A stretch of DNA of 64,000 nucleotides, from positions 1,116,001-1,180,000 of the forward strand of contig NZ_JAINVW010000001.1 in NCBI RefSeq assembly GCF_019880545.1, read 5' to 3'. Position 1 is the first letter of the stretch. Every line of letters starts with the position of its first letter. The position numbers and the translations under genes are program-made. Below the pieces are notes generated by a model. It made no database searches. It was not told the DNA's origin and saw only the letters and a program-made list of their open reading frames with translations. This DNA is from Flagellimonas meishanensis. GTDB lineage: Bacteria > Bacteroidota > Bacteroidia > Flavobacteriales > Flavobacteriaceae. Below are positions 8,501 through 18,071 of this stretch, piece after piece.

Positions 8501-10348
8501 ATGGGCGAACATATAAAACAGAGCAAGTTTGACGAGGGAGAACGCAAAGCGTTTGTTGAAAACTTGATCGACGATGTCAATGCCTTGGAAATTCTTCTGA
8601 AGCGTGGACTTGTGGAAAACGATGTGATCAGAGTGGGGGCCGAACAGGAAATGTGCCTTATCGACAAGGAATTTAGGCCCGCTGGAGAATCCATCAAACT
8701 TTTGGAAAGAATAAATGATGACCATTTCACTACCGAGCTTGCCAGTTACAATCTGGAAGCAAATCTGGACCCCCAGGTCTTGGGCAAAGATTGCTTCAAG
8801 CAGGTAGAACAACAATTGGCGTCCCTACTCAAAAAAGGAAAGACGGAAGCGGAAAAAATGGGCATAAGAATACTATTGACGGGCATCCTCCCCACCATTA
8901 GCCGTGCCGAAATGGACATGGATTTCATGACACCAATTCCAAGGTATTACAAATTGAACGACAATTTAAAAGCATGTAGGGGAAAGGATTTCAGGATCAA
9001 GCTAAAAGGCGTGGACGAGTTGTCCCTCTACCATGATTCGGTACTTTTTGAGGCGTGCAATACCAGTTTTCAACTGCATTTGCAGATTGCACCAAACGAT
9101 TTTATCAAAAGCTACAACTGGGCGCAGGCCATTACGGGCCCGGTACTGTCCATTTGCTGTAATTCTCCCCTGCTTATGGGCAGGGAGCTATGGAAGGAGA
9201 CCCGTATTGCCTTGTTCCAGCAGAGCCTGGACACCCGTAAGTGGACCAATGCCCTGAAGGATCAACTGCCACGGGTTGGTTTTGGGGACCATTGGCAAAC
9301 AGGATCTATTGCCGAGATTTTCAAAGAGGATATTTCGGCCCACCGCATTATTTTGACAAAACCCATAACCCATAATGCCCTGCAGCTGTTGGAAAATGGT
9401 GCCATTCCTAAATTGGAGGCACTCAATCTATTCAATGGCACAGTATATCGATGGAACCGTCCCTGCTATGGCGTAGGAAGTGGAAAACCACATGTGCGCA
9501 TTGAAAACAGGTACATTCCCTCAGGCCCTACCGTAATCGATGAAATGGCCAATTTTGCTTTTTGGGTCGGTCTTATGGTAGGAAGGCCTGAAAAGTACGA
9601 TGATATGTCCGCCATTATGGATTTTAGGGAGGCCAAACTCAATTTTTTAAAGGCGGCCTTCAATGGTAGGCAGACCGTTTTTTCTTGGTTGGGAGAACCC
9701 CGATCTTTGGAAAGCCTAGTGCTGGGAGAATTACTTCCGATAGCATACGAGGGACTACGAAAATTTGGAGTGGACGAAAAGGACATCAATCGATTGCTGG
9801 GGGTAATTGAAGCAAGGGCAAGAAAGGGAACGGGAGCAGAATGGCAGGTCTCCAATTTTAGAAGGTTGAAAAAGCAGATGAAGTTGGACAGTGCGATCGT
9901 GCAACTGACCAAGGCCATGTACAAGAACCAACAAAAAAACCTTCCAGTTTATGATTGGCCACCAATAGGACACGCAAAGGAAATAAAGGCATCCTTTCAA
10001 TGGGTGTCACAGATCATGTCAACCAAGCTAATGAAGCTCCAAGAAGATGATTACGCCAATTTGGCCGTGGCCATCATGCAGTGGAACAATATTCACCATA
10101 TTCCAGTGGAGGATACCGAAGGAGCGTTGGTGGGCCTTTTAACATGGAGCCACATAGAAGCGTTGGGAAAAATTAAGAACAACAGTGATATTCGTGTCTC
10201 CGACATCATGATCAAGAAAGTGGTGACGGTTCGACCCAGGACTAAGATTGAAACGGCAAGAAAACTAATGGAAGACTACCAAATTGGATGTTTGCCTGTT
10301 TGCTCCGGTTCCAATTTGGTGGGTATCATCAGTAAAGTTGATTTGTAA
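8501..10348 (+). CDS. GCS2-like carboxylate-amine ligase with C-terminal CBS pair
   Basis: 615 residues. Residues about 20-430 resemble the glutamate-cysteine ligase type 2 (YbdK/EgtA-like) fold, with VGAEQEMCLID near the start (ligand-binding acidic residues), and SFQLHLQIAPNDF and NRYIPSGPTV later. Residues about 505-615 form two CBS motifs (LVGLLTWSHIEALG; VGIISKVDL), which commonly bind adenosine nucleotides and regulate activity. Such proteins are usually annotated only as CBS-domain proteins; the substrates are unknown. The stop is 2 bases before the ATG of an aspartoacylase-like hydrolase, so a synthetase and an amidohydrolase are translated together. An FNR-like promoter lies upstream. 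Confidence 0.78.
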   Translation: MGEHIKQSKFDEGERKAFVENLIDDVNALEILLKRGLVENDVIRVGAEQEMCLIDKEFRPAGESIKLLERINDDHFTTELASYNLEANLDPQVLGKDCFKQVEQQLASLLKKGKTEAEKMGIRILLTGILPTISRAEMDMDFMTPIPRYYKLNDNLKACRGKDFRIKLKGVDELSLYHDSVLFEACNTSFQLHLQIAPNDFIKSYNWAQAITGPVLSICCNSPLLMGRELWKETRIALFQQSLDTRKWTNALKDQLPRVGFGDHWQTGSIAEIFKEDISAHRIILTKPITHNALQLLENGAIPKLEALNLFNGTVYRWNRPCYGVGSGKPHVRIENRYIPSGPTVIDEMANFAFWVGLMVGRPEKYDDMSAIMDFREAKLNFLKAAFNGRQTVFSWLGEPRSLESLVLGELLPIAYEGLRKFGVDEKDINRLLGVIEARARKGTGAEWQVSNFRRLKKQMKLDSAIVQLTKAMYKNQQKNLPVYDWPPIGHAKEIKASFQWVSQIMSTKLMKLQEDDYANLAVAIMQWNNIHHIPVEDTEGALVGLLTWSHIEALGKIKNNSDIRVSDIMIKKVVTVRPRTKIETARKLMEDYQIGCLPVCSGSNLVGIISKVDL

Positions 10349-10350
10349 TC

Positions 10351-11544
10351 ATGCCAAAAGTATATAGCAAGGCCCTCGATGAAACAATCGAGGTGGAACG
10401 TGTCATTGACCATTTAAAGGGCAACCCAAATGGGCCCACCCTGGTTTTCTTTGCAGGGATACATGGCAACGAGCCCTCAGGTGTTTTTGCCCTAAAGCAT
10501 GTATTACAGGAACTGAAGATCCAGGCAACTCCGGTAAACGGAGCTATTTATGCCATTGCCGGGAATCTGGTTGCATTGGACAAAGGTGTTCGCTTTGCAA
10601 AGGAAGACCTGAACAGGATATGGTTTCCGCAGCGCCTCAAAAAAATAGAACAGCGAGAAATCCTGGACAATGAAGAAAGGGAGATGTCCTCCATTTATCA
10701 ACATATCAAAAAAATCCTTGATGAAGGCACGCCTCCCTTTTATTTTATCGACCTTCATACTACATCCAGTGATACGCACCCATTTATCGTGTTGAATGAT
10801 AGCTTGCTGAACAGAAAATATGCTTCAAACTATCCGCTTCCAACGATTTTGGGCATTGAGGAATATCTGGAGGGAGCCTTGTTGAGCTATATAAATGAAC
10901 TGGGGTATGTGTCCCTTGGCTACGAGAGCGGCAGCCATGATGATGTAAAAGCAATCAAAAACAGCATTGATTTTATCCGATATACCTTGGCCATAACGGA
11001 TTCCGTATCATATGCAGCTCAAGAAACGCTTCGCTTGAGGAACGAGATCTTTGAATCCGGTGGGGTCTCAAATCGGTTTTATGAGATTTACTACCAGCAT
11101 GATATTGCGCCGGAGGATCGGTTTAGAATGTTGCCTGGGTTCATCAATTTCCAGAAAATACCGAAAGGGGTGGATCTGGCCACAAGCAAAGGGGAGGTTT
11201 TGACCACAAAGGGCAAAAGACAGATTTTTATGCCCTTGTATCAAGATCAGGGAAGGGAAGGTTTTTACTTTGTAAGGCCCATCCCGAAGATATTGCTGTG
11301 GATTTCCAAGGGGTTGAGGAGGTTCAAGGCGGATCACCTTTTGGTGAGGTTGCCGGGTGTGGCCTGGAAATCTATTAGAAAAGATGCCTTGGTGGTGGAC
11401 CAAAGGGTGGCCCGGTTTTTGGCCAAGTCCATTTTTCACTTATTGGGCTACCGTGCCAGACAGTTCGACAGGACCCATTTAGTAGTGAAAAGTAGGGAAA
11501 TTGCATCCAAGACCAAAGACTATGTGAATACGGAATGGTTCTAA
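10351..11544 (+). CDS. succinylglutamate desuccinylase/aspartoacylase family hydrolase
   Basis: 397 residues. The zinc site of the AstE/AspA branch of the M14 family is visible: AGIHGNEPSG (H and E ligands), DLNRIW (substrate arginine region) and IDLHTTSSDTHPF (third ligand). The catalytic domain covers about residues 1-290. The last 100 residues, basic and aromatic, go beyond the usual family core. These enzymes cleave N-acyl amino acids. The gene is 2 bases after the GCS2/CBS gene, so its substrate may be the product of that ligase or a related amide. The stop lies 50 bases from convergent tonB, and I see no convincing terminator between them. Confidence 0.82.
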   Translation: MPKVYSKALDETIEVERVIDHLKGNPNGPTLVFFAGIHGNEPSGVFALKHVLQELKIQATPVNGAIYAIAGNLVALDKGVRFAKEDLNRIWFPQRLKKIEQREILDNEEREMSSIYQHIKKILDEGTPPFYFIDLHTTSSDTHPFIVLNDSLLNRKYASNYPLPTILGIEEYLEGALLSYINELGYVSLGYESGSHDDVKAIKNSIDFIRYTLAITDSVSYAAQETLRLRNEIFESGGVSNRFYEIYYQHDIAPEDRFRMLPGFINFQKIPKGVDLATSKGEVLTTKGKRQIFMPLYQDQGREGFYFVRPIPKILLWISKGLRRFKADHLLVRLPGVAWKSIRKDALVVDQRVARFLAKSIFHLLGYRARQFDRTHLVVKSREIASKTKDYVNTEWF

Positions 11545-11596
11545 AAAAAGACCCGGAATTTATGTTCCAGGCCCTAGCTCTATGTGTATGTAACCA

Positions 11597-12322
11597 TCAC
11601 TCCATCACAAAATTTATAGGAATGCTGTATTTTACCTTGACCGGTTTGCCACGTTGTATACCGGGTTTTACCGTGGGCAAGGTGGATATTATGCGAACAG
11701 CCTCTGTTTCCAACAAACGGTCGGGCCCTCTTTTTTGAATGTCGGCCACTCTTCCCTTTGAGTCAATGACAAACTGAACAAAGACCCTACCGGTTATGCC
11801 CATTTCAAGCGCTGCTTCCGGATATTTGAACTTGGACCTGATATGTTCCTGGACCTTTTGGTTAAAGCAAGCCTTACGCTCTTCTTGGGTATCATAGACT
11901 TCACATCCCGGAAAAACAGGTACATATTCGATTACTGCAAAGGGAACTACAACATCTTCCTCAATTTCCCCCACGTCTACATCATCCACGTTTACAACGA
12001 CATCTTCCACAAAGGTTTCCTGGCTACTTTCAGTGCTTTCAATGACGGATTCTTCCACATCCTCAACATCTTCAACAATCTCGATTACCTCGGGAGCCGC
12101 TGGCGGCGGTGGGGGAGGTGTGGTCTTAATGATCTCTGTAATGGGGACATCCTCGTTAAGGTCATCGGAAACTTCCAGTACTTCAGAAACCAAAGAGTCT
12201 TTCTCGTAGGTCTTCACCTCCAGGGATTGCCAAGTAAGGAACAAAACCGAGGCGAGTCCTATCATAAAATAGAGGCTGCTGTTTCGGCCTACATCTACGC
12301 TGGGATTCTTTTTAGGTTTCAT
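11597..12322 (-). CDS. tonB: energy transducer TonB
   Basis: 241 residues. A short basic N-terminus is followed by one membrane anchor (about 15-33). Then comes a periplasmic linker with TPPPPPPAAPE and a strongly acidic valine/glutamate stretch (about 75-140), and a C-terminal TonB domain (about 170-241) with YPEAALEMGITGRVFVQF and VKVKYSIPINF. It would carry proton-motive energy from ExbB/ExbD to outer-membrane receptors. The linker is acidic rather than the usual Pro-Lys type. No exbB/exbD lies beside it; such genes lie about 20 kb away. Its promoter carries the FNR-like dyad. Confidence 0.88.
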   Translation of the reverse strand: MKPKKNPSVDVGRNSSLYFMIGLASVLFLTWQSLEVKTYEKDSLVSEVLEVSDDLNEDVPITEIIKTTPPPPPPAAPEVIEIVEDVEDVEESVIESTESSQETFVEDVVVNVDDVDVGEIEEDVVVPFAVIEYVPVFPGCEVYDTQEERKACFNQKVQEHIRSKFKYPEAALEMGITGRVFVQFVIDSKGRVADIQKRGPDRLLETEAVRIISTLPTVKPGIQRGKPVKVKYSIPINFVME

Positions 12323-12344
12323 GACTTTTCTACTTTAATTGTAC

Positions 12345-12387
12345 TAAAGTTAGCCATCACCAAAAAGAAAAAACATGATAATCATCA
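12345..12387 (-). promoter_or_regulatory. tonB promoter: CRP/FNR-type dyad plus -7 element
   Basis: On the minus strand, TGAT-GATT-ATCA reads from 12387 to 12376, followed by TGTTTTTT. TAACTTTA reads from 12352 to 12345, 35 bases after the dyad start, with 7 of 8 matches to TAnnTTTG. The rest of the 295-base gap between tonB and the ROK gene (12388-12617) holds no feature I can support. Confidence 0.65.
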
Positions 12388-12617
12388 GGTTACGGATTTG
12401 GATGGGTTAGATGCGAACCCCTACGCAACCCTTTTTATAAGTCAATAGTTGGGAATTGTGTGCACGGGACAGCTGATGAGAATTGTTTGAAGCCTTCTGG
12501 GGTAAAGAATTTTATGGAATTTCAGAAAAACACCGACCTCATTTCAAGAAGCAATTTAGCAACGTTATGGGCGGGTTGTAACTCTAGAGAGGCCTCCCTG
12601 GCGATTGGCCATCATAA

Positions 12618-13583
12618 TTATACGTTTTGCCTCTCCCAGATAAGTGCAGCCGCTCCACAAATGGCAGCGGTTTTTCCTTCCATGGTGGAGAGCACGATCT
12701 TCACCTTGCCTTTGTACACTTCCAATAGCGATTCATTGAAATATTTTTCCAAAGGTTCCAAGATCCATTTACCACTATTGGTAAGTCCCCCCATCAATAT
12801 GAATGCCTCGGGTTGCGTGAAAGCGGTGAAGTTGGCCAGGGCCAAGCCCATGATCTTTGCTGTATAGTCAAAGGCTTTTAAGGCAATTTCATCACCCTCT
12901 TCGGCCGCTTTGGTAATATCCTCCCCGTGCAGGTCGTTGAAGGCAACATCCCGAAACCTACTGTCCACCATATATTTGCTCATCATATATAATATGGTCC
13001 GTTTCAATCCGGTGGCCGACACATAGGCTTCCAAACCTCCTTTCACGCCCAGTCCTGTCAATCTCCCGTCTCCCAAAGTCATGTCCACGTGACCAAGCTC
13101 CCCCGCAAAGCCATCATATCCGTCCACGAGTTGTCCGTTGGTGACAATGCCCGCACCAAATCCGGTGCCCAATGTAATGACGATAAAATCCTGCATGTTT
13201 TTGGCCCCACCGAACAACATTTCGCCAAGGGCGGCCGCACTGGCATCGTTCATGATTCGCATGGGGAGATCCATGCGCTCCCTCAGTTTTTCCAATATGG
13301 GGACAGAGCCCTTCCAAACCAAATTGCTCGCATTTTCAATGGTGCCATTTTTGCTTGAGGCGTTGGGAGCACCTATGCCACAACCTAGCAGGTTAGCTTT
13401 GCCGTCCAGGCTTTCAAGAAGCTCGTCCGAAGTGCTTTTGATTTTGTCCAGATAGTCGTCCAAATTCGGATATTCCCTGGTCCTAAAAAAAGATTGCACA
13501 AGGCATTTTCCGTCTTTATCTACCAACCCGATCTTGGTCTTTGTTCCCCCAATATCAACCCCTAATACAATGTCCGTTGCCAA
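12618..13583 (-). CDS. ROK family sugar kinase (glucokinase type) without zinc cysteines
   Basis: 321 residues. The phosphate-binding N-terminus GVDIGGTKTKIG, the catalytic region IMNDASAAALGE and VITLGTGFGAGI fit the ROK/glucokinase family. The usual CxCGxxGCxE zinc loop after ELGH is replaced by LTGLGVKGGLEAYVSA, so all three cysteines are absent while the glutamate remains. The likely role is ATP-dependent phosphorylation of glucose or a related hexose in the cytoplasm. No ATG is available near the family start. TTG at 13583-13581 gives MATDIVLGVDIGG, so I take TTG as the start. Substrate is not certain. Confidence 0.85.
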   Translation of the reverse strand: MATDIVLGVDIGGTKTKIGLVDKDGKCLVQSFFRTREYPNLDDYLDKIKSTSDELLESLDGKANLLGCGIGAPNASSKNGTIENASNLVWKGSVPILEKLRERMDLPMRIMNDASAAALGEMLFGGAKNMQDFIVITLGTGFGAGIVTNGQLVDGYDGFAGELGHVDMTLGDGRLTGLGVKGGLEAYVSATGLKRTILYMMSKYMVDSRFRDVAFNDLHGEDITKAAEEGDEIALKAFDYTAKIMGLALANFTAFTQPEAFILMGGLTNSGKWILEPLEKYFNESLLEVYKGKVKIVLSTMEGKTAAICGAAALIWERQNV

Positions 13584-13697
13584 AATGCCAGTTTTTGATG
13601 TTTGTTTTAAAGATAATCATAATGGGGCTAAAAAATAAGGTCAAAGCTTTTCAAAAGACCGGATTATTTAGTATACTATGATGTAAAGCAAGAAACC

Positions 13698-13740
13698 TGA
13701 CTTCTATCATATTTTAGGTTAAGGTGCCACTCTAATTTTG
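13698..13740 (+). promoter_or_regulatory. promoter of the usp-transporter-pckA-pfkA operon: CRP/FNR-type dyad plus -7 element
   Basis: TGAC-TTCT-ATCA at 13698-13709 is followed by TATTTTA. TAATTTTG at 13733-13740 is an exact TAnnTTTG match beginning 35 bases after the dyad start. The ATG at 13775 leaves a leader of about 28 bases. Confidence 0.75.
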
Positions 13741-13774
13741 GACCGTAGTGTTTAATCAACAAACTATATAAGGT

Positions 13775-14566
13775 ATGAGTACTATTGATAAAATTTTGGT
13801 TCCTTTTGATTTTTCCGAGGCTTCAATCAATGCCTTGGAGTATACCCTAAGTTTCGCGGGTCCAAATAGAGATATTGATATTTTGGCACTGTATGTTTCG
13901 GCCATGCCGATAACGGCATCTGAAGAAAATGGCTTGAAAACAGATTTTGCCAAAGTGGTTGCGGGATTTCAGCGAAGGGTAAAAAACACCCCCGAATTTA
14001 TCACCACCACGGGAAGGGTCACCGAATCCATCCTCTCAAAAAGAAAAGAACACAACATGGACCTGATAATGATGGGGACCATGGGTGATAAAGTCACGGA
14101 TGAAGCCATAACCAATACCTCCAGGCTTGTCTTGGAGGCCAATTGCCCAGTGATTTCAGTTCCCTATGGATGTGCCATAAAAGAGCCCAAAGACATTGCA
14201 CTGGTCATGGGGGGTGAGGAAATCGAGGATAAAGAAGTGCTCAAAACCCTTTTGGAACTGGCCCGCACATTTGATTCCAGGGTACATGTGCTTACCATTT
14301 ATAAAGAATCCGTTTACGCGGAGAAGTCTGTGGTTGACAGTACCGAGCATCTCTTGGAATATTATCTGGAGCATTTCTACGTGGAACATTCCTTTAACAA
14401 AAACCAAGATGTGGAACAAGGTATTTTGGACTATATCAATGATAAGAACATTGACCTTCTGGCCATCGTGCCCAGGAACCACGCAAAAATGAGTACACCA
14501 TCCGAAGGTCGATTGACCAAGCTTTTGACCTTACATTCGGAAATTCCCGTATTGACCTTGGATTGA
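13775..14566 (+). CDS. universal stress protein, tandem UspA domains
   Basis: 263 residues. The first Usp domain (about 1-135) starts KILVPFDFSEASINALEY and ends GTMGDKVTDEAITNTSRLV, which keeps the G-x2-G-x9 spacing but has TS where GS is usual, so ATP binding may differ. The second domain (about 140-263) is more divergent and lacks a clear nucleotide loop. It begins a run of four plus-strand genes with gaps of 20, 20 and 12 bases (transporter, pckA, pfkA), which suggests a common transcript from the FNR-like promoter. Confidence 0.88.
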   Translation: MSTIDKILVPFDFSEASINALEYTLSFAGPNRDIDILALYVSAMPITASEENGLKTDFAKVVAGFQRRVKNTPEFITTTGRVTESILSKRKEHNMDLIMMGTMGDKVTDEAITNTSRLVLEANCPVISVPYGCAIKEPKDIALVMGGEEIEDKEVLKTLLELARTFDSRVHVLTIYKESVYAEKSVVDSTEHLLEYYLEHFYVEHSFNKNQDVEQGILDYINDKNIDLLAIVPRNHAKMSTPSEGRLTKLLTLHSEIPVLTLD

Positions 14567-14586
14567 TAACCCATTTAAGATAAAGC

Positions 14587-16422
14587 ATGCTGCCACTGCT
14601 GGTAATACTGGGTATTACAATCATATTATTTATTTGGGGAAAATTTCCTCCCGATGTCGTTGCGCTCATGGCCATGTTGTCCCTATATCTCTCTGGGATT
14701 TTAGGGCTGGATGAAACCCTAGCGGGCTTTAGCAATCCCACAGTGATCATGATCGCTGCGCTGTTCATAATCGGTGAAGGGCTTTCCCGTACAGGTTGGA
14801 CTGCAATGGCCGGACAATCCTTTGTGCGCTGGGCCAAAAAGAATGCCCCAAGGTTATTGGTGATCGTGACATTGGGCTCCAGCCTGCTTTCAGGTTTTGT
14901 GAGCAACACTGGGACGGTAGCCGCACTGTTACCCGTTACAGTCACAGCGGCATGGAGTGCAGGCACACTTCCCTCCAAATTGCTCATTCCGGTCGCTTTT
15001 GGATCCAACACAGGAGGTTTGCTGACCCTTACGGGAACCCCGCCGAATATTATTGTGAGCAATGCTCTGGTCGACAATGGATTTGAAGGCTTTTCCTTTT
15101 TCGAGTTTGGCCTGATCGGTGTCCCCTTGCTGGTCATTTCCATACTCTACTTCAGATATTGGGGGCATAAACTATTGCCGGACCATAGGACCAAGAACAA
15201 GCCCGTTGCCATAGATCAGGAAATGCACAAATGGATTGAAAACTATAGCATAGGGGATAATCTCTATCGATTAAGGATACGCTCCATGTCGGAATTGATA
15301 GGCACCAAGATTGGCGATTGGAATTTTGAGAAGACCCATAACGTGTCCATTATGCGCCTAAAAAGAAGGCACCCAAGCCAGCTTCAGGGAATACCACAGT
15401 TTGTTGAGATGCCGGGTCCCGAAACGGAAATGCGCTATCATGACATCATCACGGTAAAAGGGGAAACTGTAGATGTGGACAGGCTCATTATCAAATTCCA
15501 CCTCGGGGTAATTCCCTGGAAACCGGAAAAAGACATGCTGAAAAAGGAACTGATCAATCAAGAGGTGGGCATGGCCGAAATGATGATAACACCTAAATCC
15601 GTCTTTGTGGGAAGAACGGTCCCTTTGGGACACTATTTGGAACAGACAGGGGTGCAACTTTTGGCCGCATCCAGAAAAAATAGGCCCCTTACGGGAAAAA
15701 TAAAGATTGAAGCAGGGGATGCCTTCATTATTAGGGGCCAGTGGGAGAATATCGAAAGTTTGAAATCGGTTTATGAGAACTTGGTGATTTCAGGAAGTCC
15801 GGAGGCCCTCTCAAAAAATGTTGATGAACTAACGCCACGGAGCTACGTAGCATTGGGAACCTTACTTTTGATGGTTATCCTTTTGGTTTTCAATGTATTG
15901 CCTGGAGCGGTGGCAGCGCTTATCTGTGCTGGCATCATGATGCTCAGTGGATGTGTTCCGATTACCAAAGCCTACAAAGGAATAAGCTGGACCAGCGTGG
16001 TAATGATCGCCGCCATGATTCCCATGGGTTTGGCCCTCCAAAAAACAGGTGTGGCCCAGATGGCCGCAATCAGTCTGGTTGATGCTTTGGGGAGCATACA
16101 CCCAACGGCACTTTTGGCCGGTATTTTTCTGTTGACAGCACTGTTCAGTCAAACCATAAACAATTCGGCCACGGCAGTACTCATGGCACCAATAGCCATT
16201 ATGGCATCCACAGAACTCGGGGTTTCCCCAAAACCCTTTATGATAGGGGTTGCGGTGAGTGCGTCCACCGCATTTTTAACCCCGGTGGGGACCACTACCA
16301 ATGCCATGGTGATGTCCGCAGGGGGGTATAAATTCATAGATTATGTACGAGTGGGAGGTCCGTTGCTCCTACTGTTTTTCATAGCGACACTAATATTGGT
16401 TCCATGGATATGGAGCTTTTAA
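14587..16422 (+). CDS. SLC13/DASS family transporter with two TrkA-C domains
   Basis: 611 residues. About five membrane helices (1-200) are followed by a cytoplasmic part with two TrkA-C/RCK-C regions (about 215-300 and 310-400) and then six or so further helices (420-611). SNTGTVAALLPV and NNSATAVLMAPIAI are the paired SNT-like signatures of the divalent anion:Na+ symporter family. Likely substrates are C4-dicarboxylates, citrate or sulfate. The neighbours pckA and pfkA favour a dicarboxylate such as succinate, malate or fumarate, but this is inference. Confidence 0.83.
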   Translation: MLPLLVILGITIILFIWGKFPPDVVALMAMLSLYLSGILGLDETLAGFSNPTVIMIAALFIIGEGLSRTGWTAMAGQSFVRWAKKNAPRLLVIVTLGSSLLSGFVSNTGTVAALLPVTVTAAWSAGTLPSKLLIPVAFGSNTGGLLTLTGTPPNIIVSNALVDNGFEGFSFFEFGLIGVPLLVISILYFRYWGHKLLPDHRTKNKPVAIDQEMHKWIENYSIGDNLYRLRIRSMSELIGTKIGDWNFEKTHNVSIMRLKRRHPSQLQGIPQFVEMPGPETEMRYHDIITVKGETVDVDRLIIKFHLGVIPWKPEKDMLKKELINQEVGMAEMMITPKSVFVGRTVPLGHYLEQTGVQLLAASRKNRPLTGKIKIEAGDAFIIRGQWENIESLKSVYENLVISGSPEALSKNVDELTPRSYVALGTLLLMVILLVFNVLPGAVAALICAGIMMLSGCVPITKAYKGISWTSVVMIAAMIPMGLALQKTGVAQMAAISLVDALGSIHPTALLAGIFLLTALFSQTINNSATAVLMAPIAIMASTELGVSPKPFMIGVAVSASTAFLTPVGTTTNAMVMSAGGYKFIDYVRVGGPLLLLFFIATLILVPWIWSF

Positions 16423-16442
16423 CCTCATAAAAACAATAGATT

Positions 16443-18059
16443 ATGGACATGAACAAGGATTTAAGCAAATATGGACTCAAAGGGGTTACCCCCCATTGGA
16501 ATTTGGCCGCAGAGACCCTGCAAAAAATAACAGTGGAAAAAGAAATGGGCGTTGAAACCAAAAATGGCACCTTGAGCATCAACACGGGAAAATTTACAGG
16601 ACGTTCCCCAAAGGATCGCTTTCTGGTGAAAGATGATTATACCAAGGACCGAATTTGGTGGGGCCGTATCAACAAACCCATCTCACCGGAGAATTTTGAT
16701 AAATTGTATGATGAGGTGGTCAAATACCTTTCGGGCAAGGAGCTCTACATAAGGGATGCCGCTGTGTGTGCCGACCCCAGATATCAGATGAAGGTGAGGA
16801 CCATAACCGAATTTCCGTGGTCCAATTACTTCATCAAAAATATGTTTCTCCGCTTACCAGAGGAAGAGCTGAAAAATTTTGAAGAGGAATGGTTGATACT
16901 GTGTGCCCCAGGGTATGAGGCACCCAATCCGGTCGACTTTGGAATCATTGCCGGGAATTTCTCCATTTTGAACTACACTAGAAAAATAGCCCTGGTGGGA
17001 GGCTCGGAGTATCCGGGTGAAATGAAAAAAGGGGTATTTACCGCTTTGAACCTTATTTTGCCAGTGGAGAAGAACGTTTTGCCAATGCACTGTTCCGCAA
17101 ATGTTGGGGAAAAAGGGGACACTGCCATTTATTTTGGACTTTCCGGAACAGGAAAAACGACACTTTCTGCAGACCCCGATAGAAAATTAATTGGGGATGA
17201 TGAACATGGCTGGACCGAGGATAACACCATATTCAATTTTGAGGGAGGCTGTTATGCCAAGGTCATTGATCTTACGGAAGAGAAGGAACCGGACATTTAT
17301 AGGGCCATACGGCCAGGGGCCTTGTTGGAAAACGTGGTCTTCAAAAAAGGGACCAAGGAAGTGGACTATTTTGATAGCAGCATAACCCAAAATACAAGGG
17401 TGAGCTACCCCATTGAACATATCGACAATATTCAAGTGCCATCCTATGCATCCAACCCCAAGAATATTTTCTTTTTAACCTGTGATGCCTTTGGCGTACT
17501 GCCACCAGTCTCCAAATTGACCCCTGGACAGGCGGCCTACCATTTTATTTCGGGCTATACGGCAAAAGTAGCGGGAACGGAAGCTGGAATAAACGAGCCC
17601 GTGCCATCCTTCTCGGCTTGTTTTGGAGAACCCTTCATGCCCTTGCACCCTGCCGTCTATGCCGAAATGTTGAGCAAAAAGATGACCGAGGCTGGGGTTA
17701 ATGTCTGGTTGATCAATACAGGATGGAGCGGAGGGCCCTATGGTGTGGGTTCAAGAATTAAACTAAAATATACCCGTGCAATGATTTCTGCCATTTTGGA
17801 AGGGAAATTGGATGATGTGGATTTTGAAGTTCACCCTATCTTTGGATTGCATATGCCCAAATATTGCCCAGGGGTGCCCACGGAAATTCTGGATCCGATG
17901 AACACATGGCTGCAAAAAGGGGCCTATGTGAGCAAAGCCATCCAGTTGGCACACTCATTTCATATTAACTTTGATAAGTTTGCAAGTGAATCTTCTGAAG
18001 AAATCCTGAACGGAGGACCACTTATTGACTCACATCATAGTTTGGCAGAACATTTTTAA
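16443..18059 (+). CDS. pckA: ATP-dependent phosphoenolpyruvate carboxykinase
   Basis: 538 residues, normal length for the ATP-using class. The P-loop GLSGTGKTT spans residues 234-242 or close to it, followed by the kinase-2 region LIGDDEHGW. FTGRSPKDRF near residue 50 and the substrate region GNFSILNYTRK are typical. The enzyme interconverts oxaloacetate and PEP + CO2. In anaerobic Bacteroidota it runs toward oxaloacetate with gain of ATP, and in aerobes toward PEP. The gene lies between a dicarboxylate-type transporter and pfkA in one apparent operon. An alternative ATG two codons downstream (16449) is equally possible. Confidence 0.95.
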   Translation: MDMNKDLSKYGLKGVTPHWNLAAETLQKITVEKEMGVETKNGTLSINTGKFTGRSPKDRFLVKDDYTKDRIWWGRINKPISPENFDKLYDEVVKYLSGKELYIRDAAVCADPRYQMKVRTITEFPWSNYFIKNMFLRLPEEELKNFEEEWLILCAPGYEAPNPVDFGIIAGNFSILNYTRKIALVGGSEYPGEMKKGVFTALNLILPVEKNVLPMHCSANVGEKGDTAIYFGLSGTGKTTLSADPDRKLIGDDEHGWTEDNTIFNFEGGCYAKVIDLTEEKEPDIYRAIRPGALLENVVFKKGTKEVDYFDSSITQNTRVSYPIEHIDNIQVPSYASNPKNIFFLTCDAFGVLPPVSKLTPGQAAYHFISGYTAKVAGTEAGINEPVPSFSACFGEPFMPLHPAVYAEMLSKKMTEAGVNVWLINTGWSGGPYGVGSRIKLKYTRAMISAILEGKLDDVDFEVHPIFGLHMPKYCPGVPTEILDPMNTWLQKGAYVSKAIQLAHSFHINFDKFASESSEEILNGGPLIDSHHSLAEHF

Positions 18060-18071
18060 CCCGAAATAGAA

